Of a stretch of 64,000 nt of DNA, positions 41,601 to 51,566 are shown piece after piece. The notes under the pieces were generated by a model that ran no database searches, had not been told where the DNA came from, and worked only from the letters and a program-made list of their open reading frames with translations. The stretch covers positions 1-64,000 of the forward strand of contig NZ_JADQBH010000049.1 of NCBI RefSeq assembly GCF_016278715.1, in the 5' to 3' direction. Origin of the DNA: Marinilabilia sp. GTDB lineage: Bacteria; Bacteroidota; Bacteroidia; Bacteroidales; Marinilabiliaceae. Positions within the stretch are counted from its first letter, which is position 1. The number at the start of each line of letters is the position of its first letter. A program made the translations under genes and the position numbers.

Positions 41601-42563
41601 GAAGAGGACCAGGGAACGGCTTTTACCATCCTCTTGCCAAGAACCTACGACCGTCCAGAATTGGTACCGGAACCAAGCTTTGCCGCCAGCCAATCCGTTT
41701 CATCCGAACACCCTCGTTTGGCTTCTCAGGAACAGCAGGGGATAACGAAACATAAGGGCGAACAACCCGGAGATACCCTACTCATTGTTGAAGACAACGA
41801 AACGCTCCGGTATTACTTACGTCACACTTTTGACGACGAATACCGGGTAATCGACGTTGCCAACGGTCAGGAAGCCCTGGACAGTCTCAGCAACGAATAT
41901 CCCGATCTAATTCTTTCGGATGTTATGATGCCGGGTATTCAGGGTGATGAGCTTTGTCGCATGGTCAAGGACAATCCTGATACAGCAGGCATTCCCTTTG
42001 TGCTCCTCACCGCCAAAGCAACTCACGATGCCACAGTGGAGGGACTGAAGAAAGGGGCCGACGACTACATCCCCAAACCTTTCAGTACGGAGATATTGAA
42101 ACTAAAAATACAGGGCCTGATAGAAAACAGAAAAAGGCAAAGAGCTTTTTTCATGCGTCAAGCCCTCCGGAAAGTCGGTGCCAAAAAGGAAGAGTCTAGG
42201 TGTGAACAGGAGTCGCCAACCACCGAAGAAGTCGTCCCGGGACTGTCCGAAAACGACCGCAACTTTGTTGACCGCGCTACCCATCTGGTCATTGACAACA
42301 TAAGCAACACCGATTTTACCATCGACATTCTTTGTCGCGAAATGGCTATGAGTCGCACTCTTTTCTATAACCGACTTAAATCGCTTACCGGTAAAAGTCC
42401 TCAGGAGTTCATACGACTCATCCGACTTCAAAAATCTGCCGAATTGTTAAAATCTGGCAAAAATGTTACAGAAACTGCAATCGACTGTGGCTTTGTAAAT
42501 CCCAAGTATTTCAGTTCGTTGTTTAAGCAACATTTTGGGGTACAGCCAAGCAAATACCAGTAA
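38601..42563 (+). CDS. Hybrid two-component system regulator (Reg_prop/Y_Y_Y periplasmic sensor, HisKA, HATPase, receiver, AraC HTH)
   Basis: Repeated NIWIGSYSGGV/DGDIWLGG blades, HDIRTPVTLIMAPLEDL, receiver LILSDVMMPGIQGDELC, C-terminal AraC HTH. Confidence 0.96.
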   Translation: MGLLLKYTLITIFWLTAVAANAELTKNMFDIRHLGYSEGLSSQRVFSIVEDQHSAIWVATKIGIDRYNGEVVKSYTLPGNFYHGDMAGRRLRLWYDEHNGLWAYDHTGRIFQYSTKDDAFELKFSLGEAIGGEIILNKVFIDKKGCLWMGLSKGLYKKEKEGNIVTVLDDRYVNDIVADSSSVYVGTSTGVVKLTSQQEANWLVKEEDVQSLYYHSADQELWIGTFNNGLWALNLDNLSLLSLKGKSSGFLNPIRAITAYDTQTMLVGVDGGGVYTVDLLSKEPHLLMSTEDSTDIYLRGNGIYAVTTDRQGNIWIGSYSGGVSVAIRAGYPTRILKHERGNQHSVANNNINGIEEDSNGDLWFATDNGISILNESANTWHHVLQGTVVVTLCRAHSGNIWAGTYGDGVYLLDQKGQRLQHLTQQQEELTTNYIFSIRQDPDGDIWLGGHNGWLMLLDKEGRHKQTYDIKWIHSIEIVSPNQVGVATVNGFYLVNKVTNTVKRYASFPEFQNQNASAYIISMLFNEDQTVWLGTEGGGLNLYNLSTGETRIFTTREGLPSDDVYSLQKDALGRLWMSTAKGLALMKNNEVSNLNYLGDVDKEYNKSAFARLSDGRFAYGSTNGAVLVKPEAIAQTDYEARLRLTGLAIDYLDSEKEKIWRPVLHDMVTRGAVELPYRHNSFAIHFESINYRFQRDINYQHILEGYDKTWSNSSPDGTLRYTNVAPGTYLLKVRNLRRSNGEIIEEKNLFLTVAEPWWNTWWARIIYLAMAGSVLYFIFRYNSNKLQKKHDEDKIKFFINTAHDIRTPVTLIMAPLEDLGRVSGLSDKAQYYLDMARNNTQKLNTLITQLLEFEKVDITRQKISLYPMPLNSILEEEIVGFQSYCDNKQLHLNLNLPDEEVGIKGDRQLLGMLLDNLLSNACKYTPPRGEVSLALAATKRKAIITVRDSGMGIPKKSQKYLFKKVYRAENAQKSQEKGTGFGLLQVHRIVKILGGKISVQSEEDQGTAFTILLPRTYDRPELVPEPSFAASQSVSSEHPRLASQEQQGITKHKGEQPGDTLLIVEDNETLRYYLRHTFDDEYRVIDVANGQEALDSLSNEYPDLILSDVMMPGIQGDELCRMVKDNPDTAGIPFVLLTAKATHDATVEGLKKGADDYIPKPFSTEILKLKIQGLIENRKRQRAFFMRQALRKVGAKKEESRCEQESPTTEEVVPGLSENDRNFVDRATHLVIDNISNTDFTIDILCREMAMSRTLFYNRLKSLTGKSPQEFIRLIRLQKSAELLKSGKNVTETAIDCGFVNPKYFSSLFKQHFGVQPSKYQ

Positions 42564-42796
42564 GCGAGCCATTTTCACCCCCTATACTCTTCTGTTTTTA
42601 TGTCAAAAGTGATAGCTGTCAAACCTTGTTTGTCAGCTATCAAACCTCCTTTTTAACAGTAGTTAGCATATTTGTGCCGACCTCATTTTTCATGAGGCGA
42701 ACAGGGAAAGCATGCCAACAACTTTCACACACACACTAAATATTTTTTCCACAAGTATGTATCACACATTAATCACAACTTAAGAAAAATTGAAAC

Positions 42797-43624
42797 ATGA
42801 GGAGTTTATTGACATTACTGATTTTCACAAGCAGTTTCATCCAGACGGCCTGCTCTCAGAAGGAGGATGTTTCCTCTCCGGAAGACAAACAGGAAACTCA
42901 TCGGTTTATGGATGATTTTGACTTTTTCGACGAAAAAGTATGGACCAAAGAAACGCACGAGCCGGGCTGGGTCAATCAGGAACTGCAGGCCTACCGACCC
43001 GCCAACGTAGCGGTGGGAACCGACAACGGTAAGTCGGTGCTTATTCTGACGGCCGAACGCAATGGCGACAAAATCTACTCCGGACGCGTCAACAGTCAGG
43101 GCAAATTTAATTTTAAGTACGGCCAAATAGAGGCCAGCATAAAATTGCCTAAAACAGCCAATGGCTTGTGGCCGGCATTTTGGATGATGGGCGACAACGG
43201 TAAAAACTGGCCAGCCTGTGGCGAAATCGACATTCTGGAAATGGGCGAGCGCAATGGCATCCTCAATGGAACCACCGAAACTTATTACAACACGGCCATC
43301 CATTATGGACCTGATATGGCTTCGCACCGCCAGGAATATCACGGCGCCAACTTTTCTCACAGCTTGCAGGATGGCGAGTACCATACCTATACATTGGACT
43401 GGACCGAAGACAAGCTTACCATCAGTATCGACGGGATTGAATTCAAAACCTTTGACATCGGCTCCAAGAGCGAGCGTCAAGAATACTTCAGAGACCCCGG
43501 CTTCATCCTGTTCAACTTAGCTGTAGGAGGTGCCTTCCCTGACATTCACGACCTCAATGAACTGACCGCCTTGAAAGACGGTGAAAAAGCTTACATGTAC
43601 ATCGATTGGGTAAAAGTTTATTAA
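42797..43624 (+). CDS. Glycoside hydrolase family 16 lipoprotein (beta-glucanase/laminarinase-like)
   Basis: Lipobox QTACSQ; LWPAFWMMGDNGKNWPACGEIDILEMGERNG (ExDxxE catalytic motif); HTYTLDWTEDKLTISIDG. Confidence 0.93.
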   Translation: MRSLLTLLIFTSSFIQTACSQKEDVSSPEDKQETHRFMDDFDFFDEKVWTKETHEPGWVNQELQAYRPANVAVGTDNGKSVLILTAERNGDKIYSGRVNSQGKFNFKYGQIEASIKLPKTANGLWPAFWMMGDNGKNWPACGEIDILEMGERNGILNGTTETYYNTAIHYGPDMASHRQEYHGANFSHSLQDGEYHTYTLDWTEDKLTISIDGIEFKTFDIGSKSERQEYFRDPGFILFNLAVGGAFPDIHDLNELTALKDGEKAYMYIDWVKVY

Positions 43625-43730
43625 TCCTTTGCAAAAGATCTATGAAACGAGCATGGTAATAACATCTCACTTACGAGCATGATTATCTCAGCGAGTTCTA
43701 TATGGCAATTAAAAAACAAATTGAAGGCAT

Positions 43731-46700
43731 ATGAAAGAAAGTAAACTAAAAATGGTATTGTTCTGTGGAACAATGTTCCTCATGCTGTTGGGGAGTACCC
43801 AACATCTGAGCGCATCCTTACCGGAAAGCCGTCTGCTTTTACAAGAAGACGGAAAGGTTACCGGTACAGTATCCGATGCCGTGGGCACAGTTCCCGGTGT
43901 AACCCTTATTGAAAAAGAAAATCCGACCAACGGAACCGCTACCGACATGAACGGCCGTTTCACTCTGGACATTCCCGTAGGTTCCACATTGGTCGTTAGT
44001 GCTATTGGCTATAAAACTCAGGAAATAGCCATCACCGACACTCAGATGTCACTGAACATCGTGTTGGAAGAAGACACCAAGCTGCTCGACGACGTAGTGG
44101 TTACAGCTTTGGGCATAAGAAGAGAACGCAAAGCTCTGGGTTACGGCCTGGAGGAGGTAGATGGCGCCGACTTGACCAAAGCAGGGGAGACCAATGTCAT
44201 CAACTCAATGGCCGGACGTGTGGCCGGACTGGTTGTCAGCCAAACCGCTGGCGGACCCTCAGGATCTACCAGAGTTATTCTGCGTGGTAGTACCGAAATG
44301 ACCGGCAACAACCAACCCCTGTACGTTATCGATGGTGTGCCTCTGGACAACACCAACTACGGCAGTGCAGGAACCAGCGGAGGTTACGACCTGGGCGATG
44401 GCATCTCCAGCATCAACCCCGACGACATTGAAAACATGTCGGTACTGAAAGGTCCCGCCGCATCAGCGCTTTATGGTAGTCGCGCCAGTCACGGTGTTAT
44501 CCTTATCACCACCAAAAAAGCCGATGGCAAAGAAAAGATTAGCGTGGAGTACAACGGAACGCTGACCTTTGATACTCAGTTGGCCAAATGGGACGATATT
44601 CAACAGACTTACGGAATGGGAAGTTCCGGTACCTACAGTATCGATGCCGTATCCAACACCAACAAGAGCTGGGGCCCAAGGGCAGACGGCGGAAATATGC
44701 TTAACTATTATGATGGTGTTGAACGACCTTACCTCATTATCCCCGACAACACCTCGAATTTTTTCCGTACCGGGAATACCGCTACCAACTCAGCCATTGT
44801 TAATGCCCAAAGTGGTAAAACAGGCGTGCGTTTCACCATTACCGATATGCGCAACAACGATATTGTGCCGGAGGCTTTTATGAGCCGGGACGTATTTAAC
44901 CTTCGTACACATACTTCATTGGGAAAGGTCGATATGGACCTTAGTGCTAATTACACCTTCGAAGATGTGAAGAACAGACCGGCCCTGGGCGACAGTAAAT
45001 CGAACATCGGGAAAAACCTGATGACCCTGGCTACCACTTATGACCAGAATTGGTTGAAGACATACGAGGACGCAGACGGCAACTATGCCAACTGGAACGG
45101 AATGGACCCCTACAACGTGAATCCTTACTGGGATATTTACAAGAACTACAACAAGTCGCACAAAGATCTTTTCCGCCTCAACGGTAAGGTGCTATGGAAC
45201 CTGAACGACCACCTGAAACTTCAAGGAACTGTGGGTAGCGAACTCAACTGGTTCGAGTTCGACGATTTTAAAGCACCCACCACTCCCGGTTTTGAAGCAG
45301 GTCGTTTGCAAAACAGCAACTATCGCAACAGCATGTACAACGTGGAGTTTCTGGCACTTTACAACAACAACTGGGGCGACTTCGACTTCAACGCTACTCT
45401 GGGAGGCAACATGTACAAGGTTGACAATCTTACCACCGTGGTTAATGCGCAAGATATGCAGATTCGCGATGTAGTAGCTCTGATGAGTTTTAACGAAACC
45501 AGCATCAACCAATACAGCTATCGCAAACAAATTAATTCGGCATTCGGCGCCCTCAATCTGGGCTGGCGACACATGCTGTATCTGGATGCAACCCTGCGTA
45601 CCGACCAGTCATCAACACTCCCGGCAACCAATAACGTGTACACTTATCCCTCGCTTTCGGGTAGTTTTGTGTTTTCTGAACTCCTGAAGTTGGGCAATAC
45701 ACTGCCCTACGGAAAAGTGCGCCTGTCGTGGGCACAGGTAGGCAGCGACACCGATCCCTATCAGTTGGGACTGGTTTACAGCAAATCGAATCTTACCTAT
45801 CCTGGTTACACCATCGGTTTCATCGACAACAACACAATTCCCAACAAGGAGCTGATGCCGACTATTACCAACTCCTTTGAAGCAGGTTTGGAAATGAAAC
45901 TTCTGGACAACCGTATGGGGCTGGATTTCACCTATTACACACAAATCAGTGAAAATCAGATCATGGGTATGGCTACCTCCTGGACTTCAGGATACAATTA
46001 CCGCCTGATTAACGCCGGCGAAATTGAAAACAAAGGAGTGGAAATATCCCTCAACACCCGTCCGGTTCAGATGAAGGACTTCTCGTGGGATGTTAATTTG
46101 AACTTCGCAAAAAACAGCAACATTGTAAGAAAGCTGGTTGACGATATGGACATGATTGAACTGGAAAAAGCAGCCTGGCTGGATGTCCAGGTAGCCGCCA
46201 TGGTGGGCGAAAACTTCGGTTCCATCGTTGGTCCTGACTTCCAACGCAATGAAAACGGCGATGTCCTGATCGATGCCAATACCGGCCTGCCCCAATACGA
46301 CAAAAGCAACCACGTACTGGGTAACGCCTCGTGGGACTGGACCGGCGGTCTGGGAACCACGCTTACATACAAAAATGTTTCTCTTTGGGCCCTTTTTGAT
46401 GTGAAAGTGGGAGGGGACCTTTACTCCATGTCGGCCCGCTCCGCACATGAATCGGGCAAGGGAAATGCCACCCTGCTGGGACGCGAAGAATGGTACAAGT
46501 CGGAAGAGGCCAGACAGGCAGCCGGGGTTCCAAAGGGAGACCAGTGGACACCCACCGGCGGCTACGTTGCACCTGGTGTAATCGACAACGGCGATGGTAG
46601 CTACCGCCCTAACGACATCTACATCAATCCTGAAGACTACTGGATGAGCGTTAGTCGCAATGCCCCCTCCATGTTCATCTACGATAACTCCTACGTGAAA

Positions 46701-46925
46701 TGTCGTGAGATATCCTTGTCCTATAACGTGCCCCAAACCATATTGGGAAATGCCTTTAAAGCACTTACCGTCTCTGCTGTTGCCCGAAATCCCTTCATTG
46801 TTTGGAAGAATATTCCCAACATCGACCCGGATTCGAACTACAACAACACCACCGGTATGGGACTGGAGTACGGCTCTTTACCCTCGCGAAAAAGCTATGG
46901 TTTTAATGTCAATGTTAAATTCTAA
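43731..46925 (+). CDS. SusC/RagA-family TonB-linked outer membrane protein
   Basis: CarboxypepD_reg-like domain, plug (AGRVAGLVVSQTAGGPSGSTRVILRGS, PLYVIDGVPLDN), GPAASALYGSRASHGVILITTKKA. Confidence 0.97.
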   Translation: MKESKLKMVLFCGTMFLMLLGSTQHLSASLPESRLLLQEDGKVTGTVSDAVGTVPGVTLIEKENPTNGTATDMNGRFTLDIPVGSTLVVSAIGYKTQEIAITDTQMSLNIVLEEDTKLLDDVVVTALGIRRERKALGYGLEEVDGADLTKAGETNVINSMAGRVAGLVVSQTAGGPSGSTRVILRGSTEMTGNNQPLYVIDGVPLDNTNYGSAGTSGGYDLGDGISSINPDDIENMSVLKGPAASALYGSRASHGVILITTKKADGKEKISVEYNGTLTFDTQLAKWDDIQQTYGMGSSGTYSIDAVSNTNKSWGPRADGGNMLNYYDGVERPYLIIPDNTSNFFRTGNTATNSAIVNAQSGKTGVRFTITDMRNNDIVPEAFMSRDVFNLRTHTSLGKVDMDLSANYTFEDVKNRPALGDSKSNIGKNLMTLATTYDQNWLKTYEDADGNYANWNGMDPYNVNPYWDIYKNYNKSHKDLFRLNGKVLWNLNDHLKLQGTVGSELNWFEFDDFKAPTTPGFEAGRLQNSNYRNSMYNVEFLALYNNNWGDFDFNATLGGNMYKVDNLTTVVNAQDMQIRDVVALMSFNETSINQYSYRKQINSAFGALNLGWRHMLYLDATLRTDQSSTLPATNNVYTYPSLSGSFVFSELLKLGNTLPYGKVRLSWAQVGSDTDPYQLGLVYSKSNLTYPGYTIGFIDNNTIPNKELMPTITNSFEAGLEMKLLDNRMGLDFTYYTQISENQIMGMATSWTSGYNYRLINAGEIENKGVEISLNTRPVQMKDFSWDVNLNFAKNSNIVRKLVDDMDMIELEKAAWLDVQVAAMVGENFGSIVGPDFQRNENGDVLIDANTGLPQYDKSNHVLGNASWDWTGGLGTTLTYKNVSLWALFDVKVGGDLYSMSARSAHESGKGNATLLGREEWYKSEEARQAAGVPKGDQWTPTGGYVAPGVIDNGDGSYRPNDIYINPEDYWMSVSRNAPSMFIYDNSYVKCREISLSYNVPQTILGNAFKALTVSAVARNPFIVWKNIPNIDPDSNYNNTTGMGLEYGSLPSRKSYGFNVNVKF

Positions 46926-46978
46926 GCCGCGTTCGGTTTTACATTCCTAAAACAATGGACACGCTAAAAATAAAAAAG

Positions 46979-48655
46979 ATGAGATACAAACAATACTATA
47001 TCACAGTATTATTGGTGGTTTCGGCGCTATTCTTCGGCGGATGCAGCGATGAATACCTGGAGAATCTGAATACCGATCCGTCCAAGGCCGCCACCATTGA
47101 CCCCAACGCACAGCTGACCACTGCGCAGTTGCAGACCTATGGAGACCTCGGCATGGTAGAGATATACCGGAACTACCTCTATGGCTTCAATCAGCATCTG
47201 ATGGGATCCTGGAACACCACCAATTATGGTGGACGACATACCGTCGATAACAATGAAATGAGTCGAATCTGGACCAGTTTCTATACCAATGCCATCAAAA
47301 ACCTTACCGATGGTGTGGCACGGACTGCCGACGACTCCACCAGGGTGAACATCAACTCTGCCTTGCGCATTTACCGGGTTTACATGATGTCGCTGATTAC
47401 CGACATCTATGGAGATGCTCCCTACAGTGAAGCCGGCATGGGCTATCTCGACGGCAAATTCAACCCCCGTTACGACACTCAGGAAGAGATCTACAACGAT
47501 TTCTTTGCGGAACTGACGGCTGCCGTTGATGCTTTCGACAGCGGGAATGACCAGATTACCGGCGATGTCATCTTCGATGGCAACCTGGGCAATTGGAGGA
47601 AACTGGCCAACTCACTCCGTCTGCGCTATGCCATGCGCATCTCTGATGTTGCGCCCGAAAAAGCACAGGAAGAGTTTCAAAACGCCCTCCAGGCAGATGG
47701 CGGCATTATGGAAACAGCCGGCGACGATGCCCTGATTCAATACCTGTCCATCGCCTTCAGCTTTGGACAAGAGGCCTACGCCGATTTTCGCGGTAACGCC
47801 CTTTCGCAACTTCTCTTTGGCAACGACCCTGCAAACAATCCCAGTTACCTGTGTGCCACCTTTTTCAACCAAATGTATGAAAACGGTGACCCCAGGACTT
47901 TCAGGATTGCACGCTGTTACTACGACGGACTTATGAGTGCCACCAGTCCCGATAATCGCATCGATCTGACGCAGGAAATGCTCGATAAAGGCATCGCCTT
48001 TGAAGCACGCGAACCGGGTGCCTACTCATGGGAACCCTGGCCTCCTGGATACGAAAGTGACATCCTGAAAGAGTTGGCCGAAAGCAATCCTTCCATCGAT
48101 CCTTTCGTTGCCCGCGAAACCGAGCCCAAGCTGGCCAATAATTTTCTCCGAGGCGACAATCCCGGTGTGGTAATGACTTCTGCAGAAGTTAAGTTTCTGC
48201 TGGCAGAAGCTGCCCTTAAGGGATGGAACGTTGGCGGCAGCACAGTAGAAGAGCTGTACCAGCAAGGCGTGCGCGCAGCCATGGATTTTCTTTCTGACAA
48301 CTATGATACCGAAGTAGTGAGCGACGAGGAATTCAATACCTACATGGCCGACAATGGCATCGGCTACACCATGGAGAAGAAGAAAGAAGCCATCAACACT
48401 CAGGCCTGGATGCTCCATTTCACCAATCCCTCCGAGGGCTGGGCCAACCTGCGCCGTTCGGGCTATCCAAGACTCCAGTCACCTGCTGAGTACGGCTTTG
48501 AGCAATTCCTCACCGGTGGAACTGAAATCCCTGTTCGTCTGGGCTATCCCGTATTGGAATCTTCCTACAACAAGAAAAACTACGAGGAAGCACTGGGCCG
48601 AATGGGCGGAACCAACAGTTGGAACACCACAGTTTGGTGGGATATCACAAAATAA
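46979..48655 (+). CDS. SusD/RagB-family nutrient-binding lipoprotein
   Basis: Lipobox FGGCSDEYLENLNTDPSKAATIDPN; immediately downstream of susC homolog. Confidence 0.95.
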   Translation: MRYKQYYITVLLVVSALFFGGCSDEYLENLNTDPSKAATIDPNAQLTTAQLQTYGDLGMVEIYRNYLYGFNQHLMGSWNTTNYGGRHTVDNNEMSRIWTSFYTNAIKNLTDGVARTADDSTRVNINSALRIYRVYMMSLITDIYGDAPYSEAGMGYLDGKFNPRYDTQEEIYNDFFAELTAAVDAFDSGNDQITGDVIFDGNLGNWRKLANSLRLRYAMRISDVAPEKAQEEFQNALQADGGIMETAGDDALIQYLSIAFSFGQEAYADFRGNALSQLLFGNDPANNPSYLCATFFNQMYENGDPRTFRIARCYYDGLMSATSPDNRIDLTQEMLDKGIAFEAREPGAYSWEPWPPGYESDILKELAESNPSIDPFVARETEPKLANNFLRGDNPGVVMTSAEVKFLLAEAALKGWNVGGSTVEELYQQGVRAAMDFLSDNYDTEVVSDEEFNTYMADNGIGYTMEKKKEAINTQAWMLHFTNPSEGWANLRRSGYPRLQSPAEYGFEQFLTGGTEIPVRLGYPVLESSYNKKNYEEALGRMGGTNSWNTTVWWDITK

Positions 48656-48676
48656 CCATTGAAAAAAAACAATAGT

Positions 48677-49936
48677 ATGAAGAACCTAAAATATTTACTG
48701 ATGGCCGTCCTGGCCCTGAGTTTGTCCATCATCGGCTGCTCCGAAGAGGAAGAACCCTTCGAGACCATTACCGAAAATGATGAGCCAAGGATACTTGATC
48801 CTATTTTTGCCGACGGCCAAAATGGACAAATGCCCCTTATTTCAGAAATCGACAGAGATGCCAACCTCACTATGGAGTTGGTCGTTACCCCTTCAGCATA
48901 CAGTACCGTTACCTGGCTGATTGATGGTGCCGAAGTGCACGAGGGAACCGAGCTCGACATCAACCTGAAAGCTGGCACCTACCATTTTAAGGTGCTGGTG
49001 ACCACCGATGCCGGAAAAAGTACCTATCGCGAAGGAACCGTAAGGGTAAATCCACTGGCTGGTGATCCCTGGTCCACCGAACAGGGCTTCGAACGCATCA
49101 TTGTACCAGGTGGCACCGCCGTTTTATACGGAGACAACCTTAACCTGGTGACTGGTATCGAAATGGGTGGTAAAAGCATCAGCGACTTTACTTTCGTTGA
49201 AGACGCAGAAGGCAATTATATCGAATACACCGTACCCAACGATTTGAGCGTGGGGCAATACAGGGTGCTGTTGGCAGATGAAGCCGGAAACGATTACGGT
49301 GCCAACACTGTTACCGTAACTAAGTCGGCCCTCGTCACCGAAGGTGCCAGTCGCGCCAACCCCAACTCAGAATGGCGCCTGAGCGGACTCAATATGGACC
49401 AGATTGCATCGTTGACCATTGCCGGAGAATCCATCACCAGCTTCACTGAGCAAACATCCTCCGAATTGGTACTCACCAGTCCCAACCTGGAAGCTGGCAC
49501 TTACAGTATGACCGGAAAAACCAGCAGCAATACCGATGTAGAATTCTACAGTGGAGGCAGCGTAGAAACCGAAATTACGGTAACCATCTCCTCCGAAGCT
49601 GTGCTGTTCGAAGGTCACCACTATGTTTCCTGGGCTTTTGAAGACGGAAACCCCAACAAAACTTTTAACCTGATAGGGAAAGACGTTTTTGCCACTATCT
49701 CGGCAGGCTCCATCCTCGGCATTCACTATTCGGTAGAACCTGCTGATGTGGACCGACAACTGCAAACCACCTCTGCATGGTGGACCATGTTGCCGGGCAC
49801 CGAAGCCGTTATGTTGTCGGAAGATGGGGTAGTGGAAGTCGTGCTCACTCAGGAAGCTCTGGATCTGATTCAGGCCCAGGACGGTTTCCTTTGTGTAGGC
49901 CACGGTTACTATGTTGATAAAGTTACTCTGAAATAG
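48677..49936 (+). CDS. PUL surface glycan-binding lipoprotein (PKD/IPT-like domains)
   Basis: Lipobox IIGCSEEEEP; PKD-like TYHFKVLVTTDAGKSTYREGTV; position after SusD. Confidence 0.75.
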   Translation: MKNLKYLLMAVLALSLSIIGCSEEEEPFETITENDEPRILDPIFADGQNGQMPLISEIDRDANLTMELVVTPSAYSTVTWLIDGAEVHEGTELDINLKAGTYHFKVLVTTDAGKSTYREGTVRVNPLAGDPWSTEQGFERIIVPGGTAVLYGDNLNLVTGIEMGGKSISDFTFVEDAEGNYIEYTVPNDLSVGQYRVLLADEAGNDYGANTVTVTKSALVTEGASRANPNSEWRLSGLNMDQIASLTIAGESITSFTEQTSSELVLTSPNLEAGTYSMTGKTSSNTDVEFYSGGSVETEITVTISSEAVLFEGHHYVSWAFEDGNPNKTFNLIGKDVFATISAGSILGIHYSVEPADVDRQLQTTSAWWTMLPGTEAVMLSEDGVVEVVLTQEALDLIQAQDGFLCVGHGYYVDKVTLK

Positions 49937-49970
49937 CGCTGTAGTATAAACAGCAACACTTTAATAAACA

Positions 49971-49998
49971 AAAAAGGCCGGCTCATGTCGGCCTTTTT
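49971..49998 (+). terminator. Rho-independent terminator at end of PUL operon
   Basis: aaaaaggccg-gctcatgt-cggccttttt. Confidence 0.85.
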
Positions 49999-50019
49999 GT
50001 TTTTTATGCCTGATGTTCA

Positions 50020-50285
50020 GGAATGAAACCGTTAACCTTTTTGGAAAAAGGGAACAAAAAGTTAATTTTACGGGAAGCAAAATCATTTTAAAACAAGAAA
50101 TAAATTGATTGCCCAGCCCCACATATTGTTTAAAGGAAATTTGAACTTCCCCGCATCAGCAGGAGGGGGAGTGATTGATAAGGTTTAGAAAGGTGTACAA
50201 TGCATTCGGAATTTGGATGTTTTGTGCACCTTTTGTTTTTATAAGGGGAGTATAGGGGCACTTTGGTGGGGTTATAGAAGTGTTG
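50020..50285. repeat. Boundary repeat R2 (direct repeat of 56749-57021)
   Basis: ttttggaaaaagggaacaaaaagttaattttacgg...aattgattgcccagccccacatattgtttaaaggaaatttgaactt...gtgattgataaggtttagaaaggtgtacaatgcattcgg...tatagaagtgttg. Confidence 0.88.
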
Positions 50286-50331
50286 TGCGGCATGCAAGGA
50301 AACGTAGTACAAACCTTAAACTAACTGAAAA

Positions 50332-50712
50332 ATGGATTTGAGTTTATTATTTTGGATTTACCTGATAAATTCCGTGATTCTTATAAATCATGAGATTGAT
50401 TCAGCTTATTGGCAGGAATGGAAATTAGTTAATCCCAATGACACAAGTGACGTAAAAGGATTCTTAATAATTCATTTTCCGATGTTATTTGCAATTCTTT
50501 TCGGCTTAATACTCATAGATAGGGGATTAATAGCTGGATATGTTATTTCTTTAATTGTTGCAGCTGGTGGGATTTTTGCATTTTTCTTTCATTTTTACCA
50601 TTTAAGAAAAGGACGAAAAGAATTTAATAACTGGCTTTCCAAACTGATATTAATTTTAACATTTCCGATTTCGATTTTTCAAATTGCATTGACAATCATG
50701 GATTTGATTTAG
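50332..50712 (+). CDS. Hypothetical membrane protein (cassette cargo)
   Basis: 126-aa ORF with hydrophobic helices, stop 1 nt before GrpB start. Confidence 0.6.
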   Translation: MDLSLLFWIYLINSVILINHEIDSAYWQEWKLVNPNDTSDVKGFLIIHFPMLFAILFGLILIDRGLIAGYVISLIVAAGGIFAFFFHFYHLRKGRKEFNNWLSKLILILTFPISIFQIALTIMDLI

Positions 50713-50713
50713 T

Positions 50714-51277
50714 ATGACTGCACCAAAAGATCTACATAAAATGACAATCAACGAATTAGGTCAATTATTTCCGATTATAATAAAAGACTATTCGGATAGG
50801 TGGTCGGATTTATATAAAGAAGAGGCCAAATTGATTACTGATTCATTCTCGCAAACTGATATTGTGAAAATTGACCATATTGGTAGTACTGCAATCCCAA
50901 GAATTAAATCAAAACCAACGATTGATATCTTATTGCAAGTTACAGAGCAGATTGATATTCAAAGATTAAAGGCTACATTTAAATTACTCGGATACCAAAT
51001 CAATGCACATCCAGAAAATCCCCCACCACATTTGACATTTGTGAAAGGTTATACAAAGCATGGATTTAAAGGACAAGCATATCATGTTCATATCAGATAC
51101 CGTGGAGACTGGGATGAAATTAGGTTCAGGGATTACCTGATTAAAAATAAAGAGATTGCAAAAGAATACGAATTATTAAAATTGGAGCTTGCTGAGAAAT
51201 ATCCAAACGATAGAGAAGCATATACTGATTTAAAAACCGAATGGATTGAAAAAATTAATAACTTGACACGAAAATAA
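50714..51277 (+). CDS. GrpB/UPF0157 family protein
   Basis: VKIDHIGSTAIPRIKSKPTIDILLQV, YHVHIRYRGDWDEIRFRDYLI. Confidence 0.9.
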   Translation: MTAPKDLHKMTINELGQLFPIIIKDYSDRWSDLYKEEAKLITDSFSQTDIVKIDHIGSTAIPRIKSKPTIDILLQVTEQIDIQRLKATFKLLGYQINAHPENPPPHLTFVKGYTKHGFKGQAYHVHIRYRGDWDEIRFRDYLIKNKEIAKEYELLKLELAEKYPNDREAYTDLKTEWIEKINNLTRK

Positions 51278-51284
51278 TGCACGA

Positions 51285-51427
51285 CCGCACAACAATCTGT
51301 ATACGCCATCCGGGTCTCCACAGCATATTGCAAGCTTCTTTTTACCTTGCTACCCGCTCACGGTTTGACACAATCTTATGGGGTTTGAAAGCCCCGGCCT
51401 GACGCATACGGCCGAGACGTTGGGGAC
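51285..51427 (+). repeat. attC-like cassette repeat D
   Basis: CCGCACAACaatCTGTATACGccat...gaCGCATACGGccgagacGTTGGGGAC; outer arms partly pair (CTGTATACG/CGCATACGG). Confidence 0.78.
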
Positions 51428-51566
51428 AAGCAAAAACACATGGTCTATATTGTCTTAAAAATTAGATGTTTAATTATAAAAAAAACTTAAATTAAAGACT
51501 TTAAAACCTGATTTTCAATTATGCTAAAAATAACCAAATAATTATCGAGCCCTAAATAAGGATAAT

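Noticed and set aside
45987-46736. Antisense ORFs opposite SusC/SusD genes (several over 200 aa)
   Set aside because: Shadow ORFs caused by codon bias on the coding strand; no motifs.
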